A stretch of 64,000 nucleotides of DNA from the NCBI RefSeq assembly GCF_013282725.1, contig NZ_CP054043.1:1984001-2048000 (forward strand), written 5' to 3'. Below, one piece after another: positions 26,921 through 35,516 of the stretch. Origin of the DNA: Yersinia mollaretii ATCC 43969 (lineage in GTDB: Bacteria > Pseudomonadota > Gammaproteobacteria > Enterobacterales > Enterobacteriaceae). The number at the start of each line of letters is the position of its first letter. Position 1 is the first letter of the stretch. A program made the translations under genes and the position numbers. The notes beneath the pieces were generated by a model. That model made no database searches, was not told where the DNA came from, and saw nothing but the letters and a program-made list of their open reading frames with translations.

Positions 26921-26936
26921 ATGGGTATTTATACAG
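26921..26936. promoter_or_regulatory. Weak LexA-box candidate upstream of polB
   Basis: ATGGGTATTTATACAG keeps a perfect ACAG half and the AT-rich spacer of the CTGT-N8-ACAG LexA box, but the other half is ATGG. It lies 82 bases before the polB start. E. coli polB (dinA) is LexA-controlled, which makes a site here expected. The match alone is weak. Confidence 0.35.
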
Positions 26937-27057
26937 TAATTGTCTATTTCAATGATGGCTGGTCACTGATTCATACAATGAGGTGATTGACTCATCAGCA
27001 AAGGGGTCGGACAATCCCCCGCGCATTCAACAGGGTTGTTAACCAACGGACACATTT

Positions 27058-27825
27058 ATGGAAGCCTATTTACTGCATTTACTGACACAATCTCTGGCTT
27101 TCGCGCTATTTGTCGTCATGCTCGTCACTTTTCTTGAATCTTTAGCGCTGGTGGGGATGCTACTGCCCGGCACGATCATGATGACCACCGTGGGGGCACT
27201 GATTGGCAGTGGGGAGATGGATTTTTATTGGGCTTGGGCTGCCGCCACTGTCGGTTGCCTGACCGGCGATTGGCTCTCCTACTTTATTGGCCGCCGCTTC
27301 AAAGAGCCGCTGCACCGCTGGTCTTTCCTGAAAAAACATAAATCGATGCTGGCGAAAACCGAACACGCGCTACACAACCACAGCATGGCGACGGTACTGC
27401 TGGGGCGCTTTATCGGCCCGGCGCGGCCTATTGTGCCGATGGTGGCGGGGATGCTGAATCTGCCGCCAGCAAAATTCGCGCTACCGAATGTGATTGGTTG
27501 CCTCACTTGGCCGCCAGTCTATTTCTTCCCCGGCATTCTGGCCGGTGTTGCCATTGATATCCCGCCGAGCGCCAACAGCTTTATGTTTAAGTGCCTGTTA
27601 GTGGCTGTGGTGCTGCTGATTTGGCTGGCGTGCTGGTTATCATGGCGCTGGTGGCGTTTTGGTAAACGCAGCCCCGATCGCCTGAGCAAGTGGCTGCCTC
27701 TTGCCCGACTGCGCTGGGTGACCGTGCTGGCCATTGCGCTGGCGATCGCCAGTTTTGTCTGGTTGCATATGCAGCCGATTATGCCGGTGTATCGCCATTT
27801 GCTGTGGAAGGTGCTGGGTGGCTAA
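27058..27825 (+). CDS. yabI: DedA-family inner-membrane protein YabI
   Basis: DedA proteins are polytopic membrane proteins tied to envelope homeostasis; some members flip undecaprenyl phosphate or phosphatidylethanolamine. The 255-residue product has the DedA hallmarks [51 protein letters not shown] and a Pro-rich [16 protein letters not shown], with about five to six hydrophobic segments. Its last 47 bases overlap the 3' end of thiQ on the opposite strand. Confidence 0.93.
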   Translation: MEAYLLHLLTQSLAFALFVVMLVTFLESLALVGMLLPGTIMMTTVGALIGSGEMDFYWAWAAATVGCLTGDWLSYFIGRRFKEPLHRWSFLKKHKSMLAKTEHALHNHSMATVLLGRFIGPARPIVPMVAGMLNLPPAKFALPNVIGCLTWPPVYFFPGILAGVAIDIPPSANSFMFKCLLVAVVLLIWLACWLSWRWWRFGKRSPDRLSKWLPLARLRWVTVLAIALAIASFVWLHMQPIMPVYRHLLWKVLGG

Positions 27826-28513
27826 TCCCCAGCACACTGGCTTCGGGTGCACTGCCGCTGACCAGTGCCTGCGTCGGGCCGTCGTAGTAAATGCGGCCAT
27901 CGACCACTAACAAAGTGCGGTCGGCGATGCGCGCGGCATCATCCAAATTGTGGGACACCATCAGCAGTGTCAGTTGACGCTGGCGGCATACCTGATCGAC
28001 CAGTTGCAGCATTTCATTGCGCAATGCGGGATCCAGCGCAGAAAATGGCTCATCCAGCAGCAGAATGGGCTGGCTGCGTACCAGACAGCGCGCGAGGGCG
28101 GCCCGTTGACGTTGACCACCGGAGAGTTGCGCTGGCAGGCGGTCGAGACACGCCTCCAGTCCCACCTGCTGGGCGATCTGGCTCAATAACTGCTTCTGCT
28201 GTTGATTGAGTTTCAGCCCCGGATGCAGCCCCAGCCCAATGTTCTGCTCCACCGTGAGGTGCGAGAACAGATTATTCTCCTGAAACAGCATCGAGACTGG
28301 CCGTTGGGCGGGTGCGGTGGTGGTGTGATCCTGACTATTCAGTAACATGCGACCACTGGCGGGCGCTAAGAAACCGGCAATCAGGCTCAGCAGGGTGCTT
28401 TTACCTGCGCCACTGGGGCCAAGGATCGCCACCCGCTCACCGGGCTGAATGCATAAATCAAAGCGCATCGGTAAGTGCTCGTAGAGATAGGTGATTTTCT
28501 CAAGTTTTAACAT
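27779..28513 (-). CDS. thiQ: Thiamin ABC transporter ATP-binding protein
   Basis: ATPase of the ThiBPQ importer for thiamin, TMP and TPP. The 244-residue protein has Walker [10 protein letters not shown], the signature [13 protein letters not shown], Walker [14 protein letters not shown] and the H-loop MVSHNL. The start [11 protein letters not shown] at 28513 overlaps the thiP end by 14 bases. A seven-codon upstream extension lacks support. The C-terminal 15 or so residues, rich in Pro, Ala and Ser, are coded opposite the end of yabI. Confidence 0.96.
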   Translation of the reverse strand: MLKLEKITYLYEHLPMRFDLCIQPGERVAILGPSGAGKSTLLSLIAGFLAPASGRMLLNSQDHTTTAPAQRPVSMLFQENNLFSHLTVEQNIGLGLHPGLKLNQQQKQLLSQIAQQVGLEACLDRLPAQLSGGQRQRAALARCLVRSQPILLLDEPFSALDPALRNEMLQLVDQVCRQRQLTLLMVSHNLDDAARIADRTLLVVDGRIYYDGPTQALVSGSAPEASVLGISHPAPSTANGDTPA

Positions 28514-30107
28514 GGCGGCTCGGCAGTCGTTCAATCAGAGTAAACAGCAGGAAGCAGAGCAACAGCAGGAGCAAGGCGGTCACTGCGCCATCATTACTGC
28601 GGTAAGAGCCTATCTGCTGATAGAGATAAAATGGCAAGGTGCGGAAATGCTCATTTCCAAATAGCGCCACCACACCAAAATCGCCGATGGAGAGCACACT
28701 GGCAAAGGCCAGCGCTTGCGCTAGCGGGCGCTTCAGGGCGCTGAGTTCAATATGGCGCAATCGGTGCCAGCCGCGAATATCCAGTGATAAACAGAGCGGC
28801 GTATAGCGCTCCGCCAGATCGCGCATTGGGTTATCCAGCACTTTCAAGGCATAGGGCACCGCCATCAGTGCATTGGTCAGGATCACCAGCGCGTAAGGGG
28901 ATTGCGGCAAGCCCAATGTGTCATTGAGCAGCAAGAAGAAGCCCGTCGCCAGCACGATACCCGGCATCGCCAGAATCACCATGCCGCTCACTTCCAGCGC
29001 CTGCCCGTAAGCCATTTGCTGACGCAGTTTCAGCTCACGGCTGCTCCACAGCAGCATCATGGTCAGGATCACACAGAGCAATCCGGCCCCAATGGCGATG
29101 GTCAATGAGGTGAAAAAGGCTTGCCACAGTGCCGGTTGCTGCAACACGGTCACTATCGTTTGATTGCTGCCATCAATGACAACGGCGAGCAACGGGGGAA
29201 CCATCAATAACAAAGCCGCACCAATTAGCAGTGTATCGCTGATGCGCGACCAAAAGCTGTCTTGCTGGCTGCGCCACTGCTGCCCGTGGGTATTGCCCAC
29301 CGCCAGAACCGAATTTAGCCGTTGGCTCAGCACCACCAAGCCAAGGCAGCAGCCCAGTTGGATCAGCGCCAGTAATGCGGCGCGGCCCAGATCATAGTCG
29401 TAGCTCAGCGCTTGATAAATCGCCAGCTCAATGGTGGTGGCTTGTGGCCCTCCGCCCAGTGACAGCACGGTGGCGAAGCTGGCAAAACAGAGTATAAAAA
29501 TCAGTGCGGCAGTGGGCAGAATTTGGCGGCGCAGGTAGGGCCACTCGACCCAACGAAAATGCTGCCAGCCACTCATGCCCAACTGTGCGGCGAGCTGGCG
29601 TTGCTCCACGGCGATGCCCTCCAGTGATTGCAACAACAGGCGGGTTGCCAGCGGCATATTAAAGAAAATATGCGCCAGCAAAATGCCTTGCAAACCATAG
29701 GGCGAGAAGCGGTAATCCACGCCGAGCCAGCCAAACAGCCCCGCCAACCAACCTTGGCGGCCATAGACCGTCAGGATGCCGAACAGGGCCACCAACACTG
29801 GCAGCACCAGTGTCATGGCACATAAGCGTAGCATCAGTTGGCGACCGGGAAAGCGGCGGCGGTACAGGGCGCGCGCCAGAAAAATAGCGGGTATCACCGA
29901 CAGCAGCGCCGAGAGAAACGCCTGCCAGAAGGTAAAGCGAATCACATGCCACAGATAGCTATCGTGCCAAATGTTTTGCCAGTCTGCCGCAGGCGCATGT
30001 CGCCAGATGGCGGTGAACGCCAATAAGGCGACACCGACGATCAGTGCAGCGGCGAGCAGCCCCGGCCATAACCATGGCGGGATCAGTGGCTGACGGCGGA
30101 TTGCCAT
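28500..30107 (-). CDS. thiP: Thiamin ABC transporter permease
   Basis: Fused double permease of the thiamin importer, 535 residues, about twelve membrane helices in two homologous halves. Each half has an EAA-like cytoplasmic loop ([21 protein letters not shown] and [16 protein letters not shown]). The start [14 protein letters not shown] matches the E. coli N-terminus. It begins inside the 3' end of thiB and ends inside the 5' end of thiQ, giving tight translational coupling. Confidence 0.96.
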   Translation of the reverse strand: MAIRRQPLIPPWLWPGLLAAALIVGVALLAFTAIWRHAPAADWQNIWHDSYLWHVIRFTFWQAFLSALLSVIPAIFLARALYRRRFPGRQLMLRLCAMTLVLPVLVALFGILTVYGRQGWLAGLFGWLGVDYRFSPYGLQGILLAHIFFNMPLATRLLLQSLEGIAVEQRQLAAQLGMSGWQHFRWVEWPYLRRQILPTAALIFILCFASFATVLSLGGGPQATTIELAIYQALSYDYDLGRAALLALIQLGCCLGLVVLSQRLNSVLAVGNTHGQQWRSQQDSFWSRISDTLLIGAALLLMVPPLLAVVIDGSNQTIVTVLQQPALWQAFFTSLTIAIGAGLLCVILTMMLLWSSRELKLRQQMAYGQALEVSGMVILAMPGIVLATGFFLLLNDTLGLPQSPYALVILTNALMAVPYALKVLDNPMRDLAERYTPLCLSLDIRGWHRLRHIELSALKRPLAQALAFASVLSIGDFGVVALFGNEHFRTLPFYLYQQIGSYRSNDGAVTALLLLLLCFLLFTLIERLPSRHVKT

Positions 30108-31072
30108 GCTTGAATCCATTTGCCACGGTTATCGGCTACCTCTTTGGCATCAAACTGCAATGCTTTTTGCGGCACGTTGAGGGTGTCAAACCCCGCCGGA
30201 AGGTCCATTTTGATTACCGGATACATCCAGTTGCCAGTGGGAATATGATTTTGGAAAGCGGGGGTCACGATAAATTGCATAAAGCGCTGTGCCAGCTCCG
30301 GCTGTTTGCTAGAGGCCAATTGGCCCGCGACTTCCACTTGTAGGTAGTGGCCTTCGCTGAAATCGGCAGCGGCATAGTTGCTTTTCTTCTCTTCAATCAG
30401 ATGGTAAGCCGGAGAGGTGGTGTAGCTCAGCACCAGATCCCCTTCGCCTTTCAGGAACAGGCCGTATGCTTCGCTCCAGCCTTTGGTGACGGTGACGGTT
30501 TTCTTCGCCAGCGCTTGCCACGCCTGCGGGGCTTTATCGCCATACACTTTTTGCATCCACAGCATTAAGCCGAGGCCCGGCGTGCTGGTACGGGGATCTT
30601 GATAAATCACCCGCCACGGCGCTTTGCTGCTGACTAACTCTTCCAAGCTTTTTGGCGGGTTTTTCAGTTTGTTTTTGTCATACACAAAAGCAAAGTAGCC
30701 ATAGTCGTAAGGGACAAAGGTTTTGTTCTGCCACGGCTCAGGCAGTGTCAGTGCGCGGGTATCCACCTGACTTGGCGCGAACAGGCCGGTTTGCTCCGCC
30801 GCCTGCACCAGATTGTTATCTAAGCCTAAAATCACATCGGCCTGACTGTTTTTCCCCTCCATCCGCAGGCGATTCAGCAGTGAAACACCATCTTCCAGTG
30901 CCACAAATTTAAGCTGGCAATCGCACTCGGCTTCGAAGGCTTTTTTGATAGCTGGCCCCGGCCCCCATTCGGCAGCAAAGGAATCATAGGTGTAGACCGT
31001 GAGGGTGGGTTTATCGGCAGCAACAGCGGCCGCAGACAGTAAAAACAGACAGGGAATCATGCGTTTAAACAC
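30083..31072 (-). CDS. thiB: Thiamin-binding periplasmic protein
   Basis: Periplasmic receptor (TbpA) of the thiamin importer. The chosen start is GTG at 31072: AAGGAG lies six bases before it, and the product MFKRMIPCLFLLSAAAVAA is a complete signal peptide with basic residues at the front. The internal ATG at 31060 is 18 bases from that site and would drop the Lys and Arg. The mature part shows LTVYTYDSFAAEWGPG, DVILGLDNN, TFVPYDYGYFAFVYD and YQDPRTSTPGLG, as in E. coli. It is the first gene of thiBPQ, under a TPP riboswitch. Confidence 0.95.
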   Translation of the reverse strand: MFKRMIPCLFLLSAAAVAADKPTLTVYTYDSFAAEWGPGPAIKKAFEAECDCQLKFVALEDGVSLLNRLRMEGKNSQADVILGLDNNLVQAAEQTGLFAPSQVDTRALTLPEPWQNKTFVPYDYGYFAFVYDKNKLKNPPKSLEELVSSKAPWRVIYQDPRTSTPGLGLMLWMQKVYGDKAPQAWQALAKKTVTVTKGWSEAYGLFLKGEGDLVLSYTTSPAYHLIEEKKSNYAAADFSEGHYLQVEVAGQLASSKQPELAQRFMQFIVTPAFQNHIPTGNWMYPVIKMDLPAGFDTLNVPQKALQFDAKEVADNRGKWIQAWQSAVSH

Positions 31073-31157
31073 TTTGCACTCCTTAAGAATAAAGGTGGCA
31101 AAGGTATCTGAGGCGGTTAATAACAGCGGCAAGGTGCTGATCCGGCGTTATTTTTCT

Positions 31158-31247
31158 CAAATCCCTCCGCCGGGGTTAACCGGATCAGGTTCGACGGGTT
31201 TGCTCTCAGCTAACTTGCCGTTTTCTGCAATTTAGCACCCCGTTGAG
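31158..31247 (-). ncRNA. TPP riboswitch (THI element) upstream of thiBPQ
   Basis: Read on the minus strand the region shows the conserved thi-box order: GGGGTGC, then GCTGAGAGCAAACCC, then GAACCTGATCCGGTTAA, then CGGCGGAGGGA. These build the pyrophosphate and pyrimidine sensor arms of the TPP aptamer. It ends about 85 bases before the thiB start, with room for an expression platform. Binding of TPP should shut off thiamin uptake genes. Confidence 0.97.
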
Positions 31248-31260
31248 ACGCCGCTATTGT

Positions 31261-31521
31261 AGAGATTAATTTGAATAGGGGAAAGGGTATTGTTGGTCGA
31301 TAAGATATTTGTGAGTCAGTAAATGCAGTCAATAACTATCCAATATTAAATACCCATAGGATATTAATAAATCAGATTAACGCTCGGGGCGTATTCTTAA
31401 AATAGAGAGATAAACCCGCGTAAAGGCTGAAATAGACCTCTATGAGTAGGCGGCCCAGTGATACCGGTTGGAAGATAAGATATTCTCTCTTTTTTGTGAA
31501 TTTAATTATGGATGATGCTTT
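31261..31521. other. Gene-free AT-rich spacer between thiB riboswitch and DUF4225-like gene
   Basis: I see no reading frame, repeat or strong promoter here that I can support. Base composition falls sharply relative to the thi genes and stays low through 32.8 kb, marking the edge of an AT-rich insert. Confidence 0.6.
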
Positions 31522-32328
31522 ATGGACATTTACTTAAATAGAAGAGAAAGGGATAATAATTACTTTCTTGCATTGGCTCACTCGGCAGCCAATGACTTAA
31601 TGAAAACAGCAAAGATTGTTTCCTCCCGCCACATTAAGGATTTCTTCCTTAAAGCGAGATTTGAAAGTGAAGTAAAACAACTGTCCGATGGCAACCTAAA
31701 CATTATTCGTAATGCAAAAACCGATTCGGAGTGCCGTGTTGCGATCAATAATATCCAAGAGGAGTGTGCCAATATAGAAAGGCAAGGCACTATGCTTTCG
31801 CTGGATAGAGCAAAAGTCTATATGACGATTAATATGGAAAAATATAATAATGAAATTGGTTATACCATAAATGCCATTGGTGTTGTCGGTGGGGGATTAC
31901 AAGCTCTTTCAGGGGCAGGACTTATAGTAAAGTCGGGATTTGTTATAGGAAAATTGGCTGGTGTACATTTAACGCTTAGTGGTGCTAGTACAGTCGCTGA
32001 AAAAGTATATCATTTACTCGGTCAAGATAACTATGTAGGGTTTATGGAAAAAGGTTACAGAATAACCGCTAAGTTTATGGGATTTGAGCCAAAAGCAGGA
32101 TCGATGGCTTATCATGCTGTAGATATGGCATCATCACTGTATGGTGTGGCTGCTCTGAGTTTAAAACCTGATATATGGCGATTATTTAAATATATTCCGA
32201 GTGATTACTATAGAAACTATACAAAAATGAGTCAGGGTGCTTTACTACTGAAAATTGCTGGTGCTGGAAATAAAGTTCGTATCATTTCAGATATTAACGA
32301 ACATGACGATGTTATTTATTTAAAATAA
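31522..32328 (+). CDS. DUF4225-like protein with glycine-rich hydrophobic core
   Basis: No named gene is recognised. The overall look (268 residues, polar helical N-terminal half, then a long small-residue hydrophobic stretch) recalls the DUF4225 family of enterobacterial proteins, an assignment from memory. Residues 113-160 include GYTINAIGVVGGGLQALSGA, LIVKSGFVIGKLAG and LTLSGASTVAE, like membrane-inserting glycine-zipper segments. A second weakly hydrophobic part (195-250) follows. There is no signal peptide and no nuclease or protease motif. It is AT-rich and converges with a small membrane-protein gene. A membrane-active toxin or effector is one reading, not shown. Confidence 0.8.
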   Translation: MDIYLNRRERDNNYFLALAHSAANDLMKTAKIVSSRHIKDFFLKARFESEVKQLSDGNLNIIRNAKTDSECRVAINNIQEECANIERQGTMLSLDRAKVYMTINMEKYNNEIGYTINAIGVVGGGLQALSGAGLIVKSGFVIGKLAGVHLTLSGASTVAEKVYHLLGQDNYVGFMEKGYRITAKFMGFEPKAGSMAYHAVDMASSLYGVAALSLKPDIWRLFKYIPSDYYRNYTKMSQGALLLKIAGAGNKVRIISDINEHDDVIYLK

Positions 32329-32341
32329 CATATAAGGGGAG

Positions 32342-32692
32342 TTATTCCCCTTCATTTCTGTTTTTCTTTTTTAAAAACACATATGACTTATATGACAATT
32401 TAATTGGGTTAATTAAATTAACACTAAATAATAAAATCATTGCAACTACTGAGAAAGCTATTACCCCTATTCTAATAGGTTCGGTAACTATTAGTGGATA
32501 TAATAATGGAATAATTCCAATAACAATGCAGCTAGGAATAAAACCTTTTTTTAAATCAAGAATTAGTGATTCTAAAGTCTCACCTCCAGCATCATTAACA
32601 TGCTTATGGGTCAGAACTTTCTTTAATCGATTAACTTCTTTTTCCGTAAAACCGTTAGCTAATAGTTCTTTCTCCATTTCAATATTTGTCAC
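32342..32692 (-). CDS. Small two-helix membrane protein, possible immunity protein
   Basis: A 116-residue unrecognised protein. Residues 1-50 are charged and helical (EKELLANGFTEKEVNRLKK). Two membrane segments follow at about 51-69 and 74-95, then a Lys-rich tail. It starts at GTG with AAGGAG eight bases upstream, which supports a real gene. It converges with the DUF4225-like gene, 13 bases stop to stop, and shares its low GC. A membrane protein paired with a membrane-active partner fits an immunity role, but immunity genes are usually co-directional. Confidence 0.75.
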   Translation of the reverse strand: MTNIEMEKELLANGFTEKEVNRLKKVLTHKHVNDAGGETLESLILDLKKGFIPSCIVIGIIPLLYPLIVTEPIRIGVIAFSVVAMILLFSVNLINPIKLSYKSYVFLKKKNRNEGE

Positions 32693-32825
32693 CGCGCTAT
32701 CTCCTTATTTTGCGTCTATTGGTATTATATCGTTAAGGAGATGGTGTCGTCCAATGTATTGATTGAAACTGTTATTATCAAAATCCCTGCTGGCGTTATT
32801 CGCCGCAGGGAAAGTGAAGAGATAT

Positions 32826-34487
32826 TTATGCCTCGGGTGGGGTAAACCAAGCCGATTTGAAGTCAAACCAGCCGAGGGTGTTCATGCGCACGCCGCGCAT
32901 ACTGTGCTGCCCATATAATTCTAGCCAGTGATGGAACAGCGGGTGGAATTGATTTTGGCTGACCAAGCGCTGGCTCCAGTCCGCCATTGGCAGGGTATTA
33001 TTGCGCCATGATTCCACGTCCTGATGCAGCTCATCGTCGAGACAGTGTTGCAGCAGCGGCAGCTCATACAGGGTGGCAAACAGGGAGAACTCCAGCGGCA
33101 GGTAGAAGTTGGCGCTGCCGAGCCAGATGTCACTCCGCGCATCACCCTGATACCAACTGACATAATCGACGGCCTGTATTGTCAGTGTGACGCCATGAGC
33201 CGCCAGCAAGGTGGTCAGTGTTTGGCTGATAGCATCAAACTCGGAGTGCTCGCGGTAAAAGGTCAGGGTCAGCTCAGTCAGCCCTTCCGGCTTGGGTTCC
33301 TGTGTGGTCAGCCGATTATGGTGCCAGCGCGGCAACATACCGTAAGCCGGAGACCAGTAGCGCTGATAAAAGGGGTCGGCATGGCTGAGCAGGGCGACGG
33401 GGGTGATCAACTCACAGAGCCAGCGGCGAATGTCGGGGTTGCAGGTTTGGGGGGAGCGCTGATCAAACAGCAAAAAGTAGCAGCCCTCTTCCAGCCGACT
33501 CTCCAGCTCATTTTTGCTGGTGTCGTCCGCCTGTAACTGCACGCCGGAGTAGACCAACTCCTCTGACAGCTCCGGCAGCACCCAGATATTCACCTCATCA
33601 ATCAACGCGCGGAAACCAAAATAGTTATCAAACGCCTGTATTTTCAACTGGCTACGATGATTTCGGATCACTGAGTAGGGGCCAGTGCCGATAGGGTGGC
33701 GCTGGAAATCGGGCTGGCTTTCCCACTCCTGCGGCAAAATCATGGCGTGAACACTGCCCAACAGCCACGGCAACCAGTGGTCCGGGCTGCTGAGATGCAC
33801 ATCAATCACATAGGGTGTCGGTGAGCGCACAGCCGTGATATGCGAGAACAGTGGCTGCGGGATCAGGCGGGTCAGGCTGGCAATGACATCATTCATCTCC
33901 AGCTCACGGCCATGATGAAAATGGATGGCAGGGCGCAAATAAAAGCGCCAGTGCAGTGGGCTGATGGCCTGCCAGTGGTGAGATAAGTCCGGTTCGAGTT
34001 CCCCGTTTTCCTCATTTATCCGCGTCAGGCCGTTAAAAATCTGCCGCACCATATGGGTTTCTGAGCGGCGCAGGGCGGTGCCGGGTAGCAGGTTGGGCAG
34101 CGGGCGGTAATAGAGCACGCGCAGAATATGTTTACCTTGCCGGAAGCTGCGCCCCAACTGGGATAGCAGCATTTGGCGCACCGCTTTTTTATCCCCCACC
34201 AACTGCACCAGCTGATCAATATGGTCCTGTTCCAGCAACTCTTCGGCCCGCTGCTGTTGCAGTGCCAAGCCGGAGTAAAGGAAAGTCAATTGTGAGCGCT
34301 TACCACGGCCCGCTTCCGCTTGCCAACTGAGCCAACCCTCGTGCTGCATGCTACCCAGCAGGGATCGGACGTGGCGGCGTGAGCAACTGAGCACATCAGC
34401 CAGCTCCTGCAAGGTGGTTTCCGTTGGCTGACCATTAAAACGTTGCCAGAGGCGAATAAACTGCTGTTGCAGACGTGAGGCAGACAT
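32826..34487 (-). CDS. sgrR: Sugar-phosphate stress regulator SgrR
   Basis: Transcription activator of the glucose-phosphate stress response; in E. coli it switches on the small RNA SgrS and setA. The 553-residue protein has an N-terminal winged helix ([20 protein letters not shown], then [20 protein letters not shown]) and a C-terminal solute-binding-protein-like domain (SBP_bac_5 type) from about residue 160. The start [10 protein letters not shown] at 34487 matches the E. coli start and has GGAG ten bases before it. It diverges from the pflE-pflF genes, where E. coli would have sgrS. Confidence 0.95.
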   Translation of the reverse strand: MSASRLQQQFIRLWQRFNGQPTETTLQELADVLSCSRRHVRSLLGSMQHEGWLSWQAEAGRGKRSQLTFLYSGLALQQQRAEELLEQDHIDQLVQLVGDKKAVRQMLLSQLGRSFRQGKHILRVLYYRPLPNLLPGTALRRSETHMVRQIFNGLTRINEENGELEPDLSHHWQAISPLHWRFYLRPAIHFHHGRELEMNDVIASLTRLIPQPLFSHITAVRSPTPYVIDVHLSSPDHWLPWLLGSVHAMILPQEWESQPDFQRHPIGTGPYSVIRNHRSQLKIQAFDNYFGFRALIDEVNIWVLPELSEELVYSGVQLQADDTSKNELESRLEEGCYFLLFDQRSPQTCNPDIRRWLCELITPVALLSHADPFYQRYWSPAYGMLPRWHHNRLTTQEPKPEGLTELTLTFYREHSEFDAISQTLTTLLAAHGVTLTIQAVDYVSWYQGDARSDIWLGSANFYLPLEFSLFATLYELPLLQHCLDDELHQDVESWRNNTLPMADWSQRLVSQNQFHPLFHHWLELYGQHSMRGVRMNTLGWFDFKSAWFTPPEA

Positions 34488-34612
34488 AAAAGGGGAACTC
34501 CACGGCAAAATTCATCAATTTTTCTTTCCCTATATTACGCAGATACTGGTTGCCATGAAAAGCGGGTTATTACCGCAATGCTGAGGCAGTCACAGCGAAT
34601 GGGAGGAATAAG

Positions 34613-35512
34613 ATGATTTTTAATTTACAGCGCTATTCCACTCATGACGGCCCCGGTATTCGTAGTGTGGTGTTCCTCAAAGGCTGTTCACTGAGCTGCC
34701 GCTGGTGTCAAAATCCAGAGAGTTGCTCACCTAAACCAGAAGTGTTATTTGACCCGCGCCTGTGTCTATCCGGCTGTGATTTGTGCCAGCAGGGCTGCCC
34801 GCAGGCCATCCAACGTGTTGATGATCAACTGGTGATTCAGCGCCAATTATTGGCGAAAGAAGATCTTCAGGCGCTGAGCCTAAGCTGCCCCAGTGGGGCG
34901 CTGACAATTTGTGGCAACCCGATTGATATTGAAGCCACGATGGAAACTTTGCTGCGCGACTTGCCATTTTATCGGCGCAGCGGCGGCGGGGTGACCTTAT
35001 CTGGCGGCGAGCCTTTTATGCAGCCTGAGATTGCCGCTGAACTCTTGCAGCGCTGCCATCAACTCGGCATCCATACGGCGGTTGAGTCCTGTTTACATAC
35101 GCCGTGGCGCTATATCGCCCCAGCTTTACCGTGGCTTGATTTGATGCTGGCGGACTTAAAACATACCGATGAACGCCGTTTTCAGCAGTGGACGGGCGGT
35201 TCAGCCAAGCGGGTGATGAATAACTTCCGCAAACTGGCCGCCGCAGGCACCCCTATCACGGTACGGGTGCCGCTGATCCCCGATTTCAATGCCGATCGCC
35301 ACTCGGTGCAGAGGATCGTCGATTTTGCCGCCGATGAGATTGGCGTGAAAGAGATCCATTTTTTGCCTTACCACACACTGGGTATCAATAAGTATTCGCT
35401 GCTGGGTGAAGCCTATCTGGCCGCCAATAGCCCTTTGGACGATCCTGATCTGTTGGCCTTCGCGGAAAGTTATGCCCGTGATAAAGGCCTGACCGCAATG
35501 TTAAGAGGATGA
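34613..35512 (+). CDS. pflE: Glycyl-radical enzyme activase (YbiY/PflE type)
   Basis: Radical SAM enzyme that installs the glycyl radical on its partner, here the next gene. The 299-residue protein has the CX3CX2C cluster motif GCSLSCRWC, a ferredoxin-like insert with extra cysteines ([12 protein letters not shown] and [12 protein letters not shown]), [16 protein letters not shown] and [13 protein letters not shown]. PflC of E. coli is very similar. The ybiW-type partner makes the PflE/YbiY name the better choice. GGGAGG precedes the ATG. Confidence 0.9.
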   Translation: MIFNLQRYSTHDGPGIRSVVFLKGCSLSCRWCQNPESCSPKPEVLFDPRLCLSGCDLCQQGCPQAIQRVDDQLVIQRQLLAKEDLQALSLSCPSGALTICGNPIDIEATMETLLRDLPFYRRSGGGVTLSGGEPFMQPEIAAELLQRCHQLGIHTAVESCLHTPWRYIAPALPWLDLMLADLKHTDERRFQQWTGGSAKRVMNNFRKLAAAGTPITVRVPLIPDFNADRHSVQRIVDFAADEIGVKEIHFLPYHTLGINKYSLLGEAYLAANSPLDDPDLLAFAESYARDKGLTAMLRG

Positions 35513-35516
35513 CGCA

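Noticed and set aside
32333..32352. Hairpin AAGGGGA/TCCCCTT between the DUF4225-like gene and its partner
   Set aside because: The stem is clear but the T-run after it is broken, so I do not list it as a terminator; it may still slow transcription between the convergent genes.
34509..34612. sgrS searched for at its E. coli position beside sgrR
   Set aside because: The 104-base gap has no seed-like CTGAGTA, no terminator hairpin and is too short. It more likely holds the sgrR and pflE promoters.
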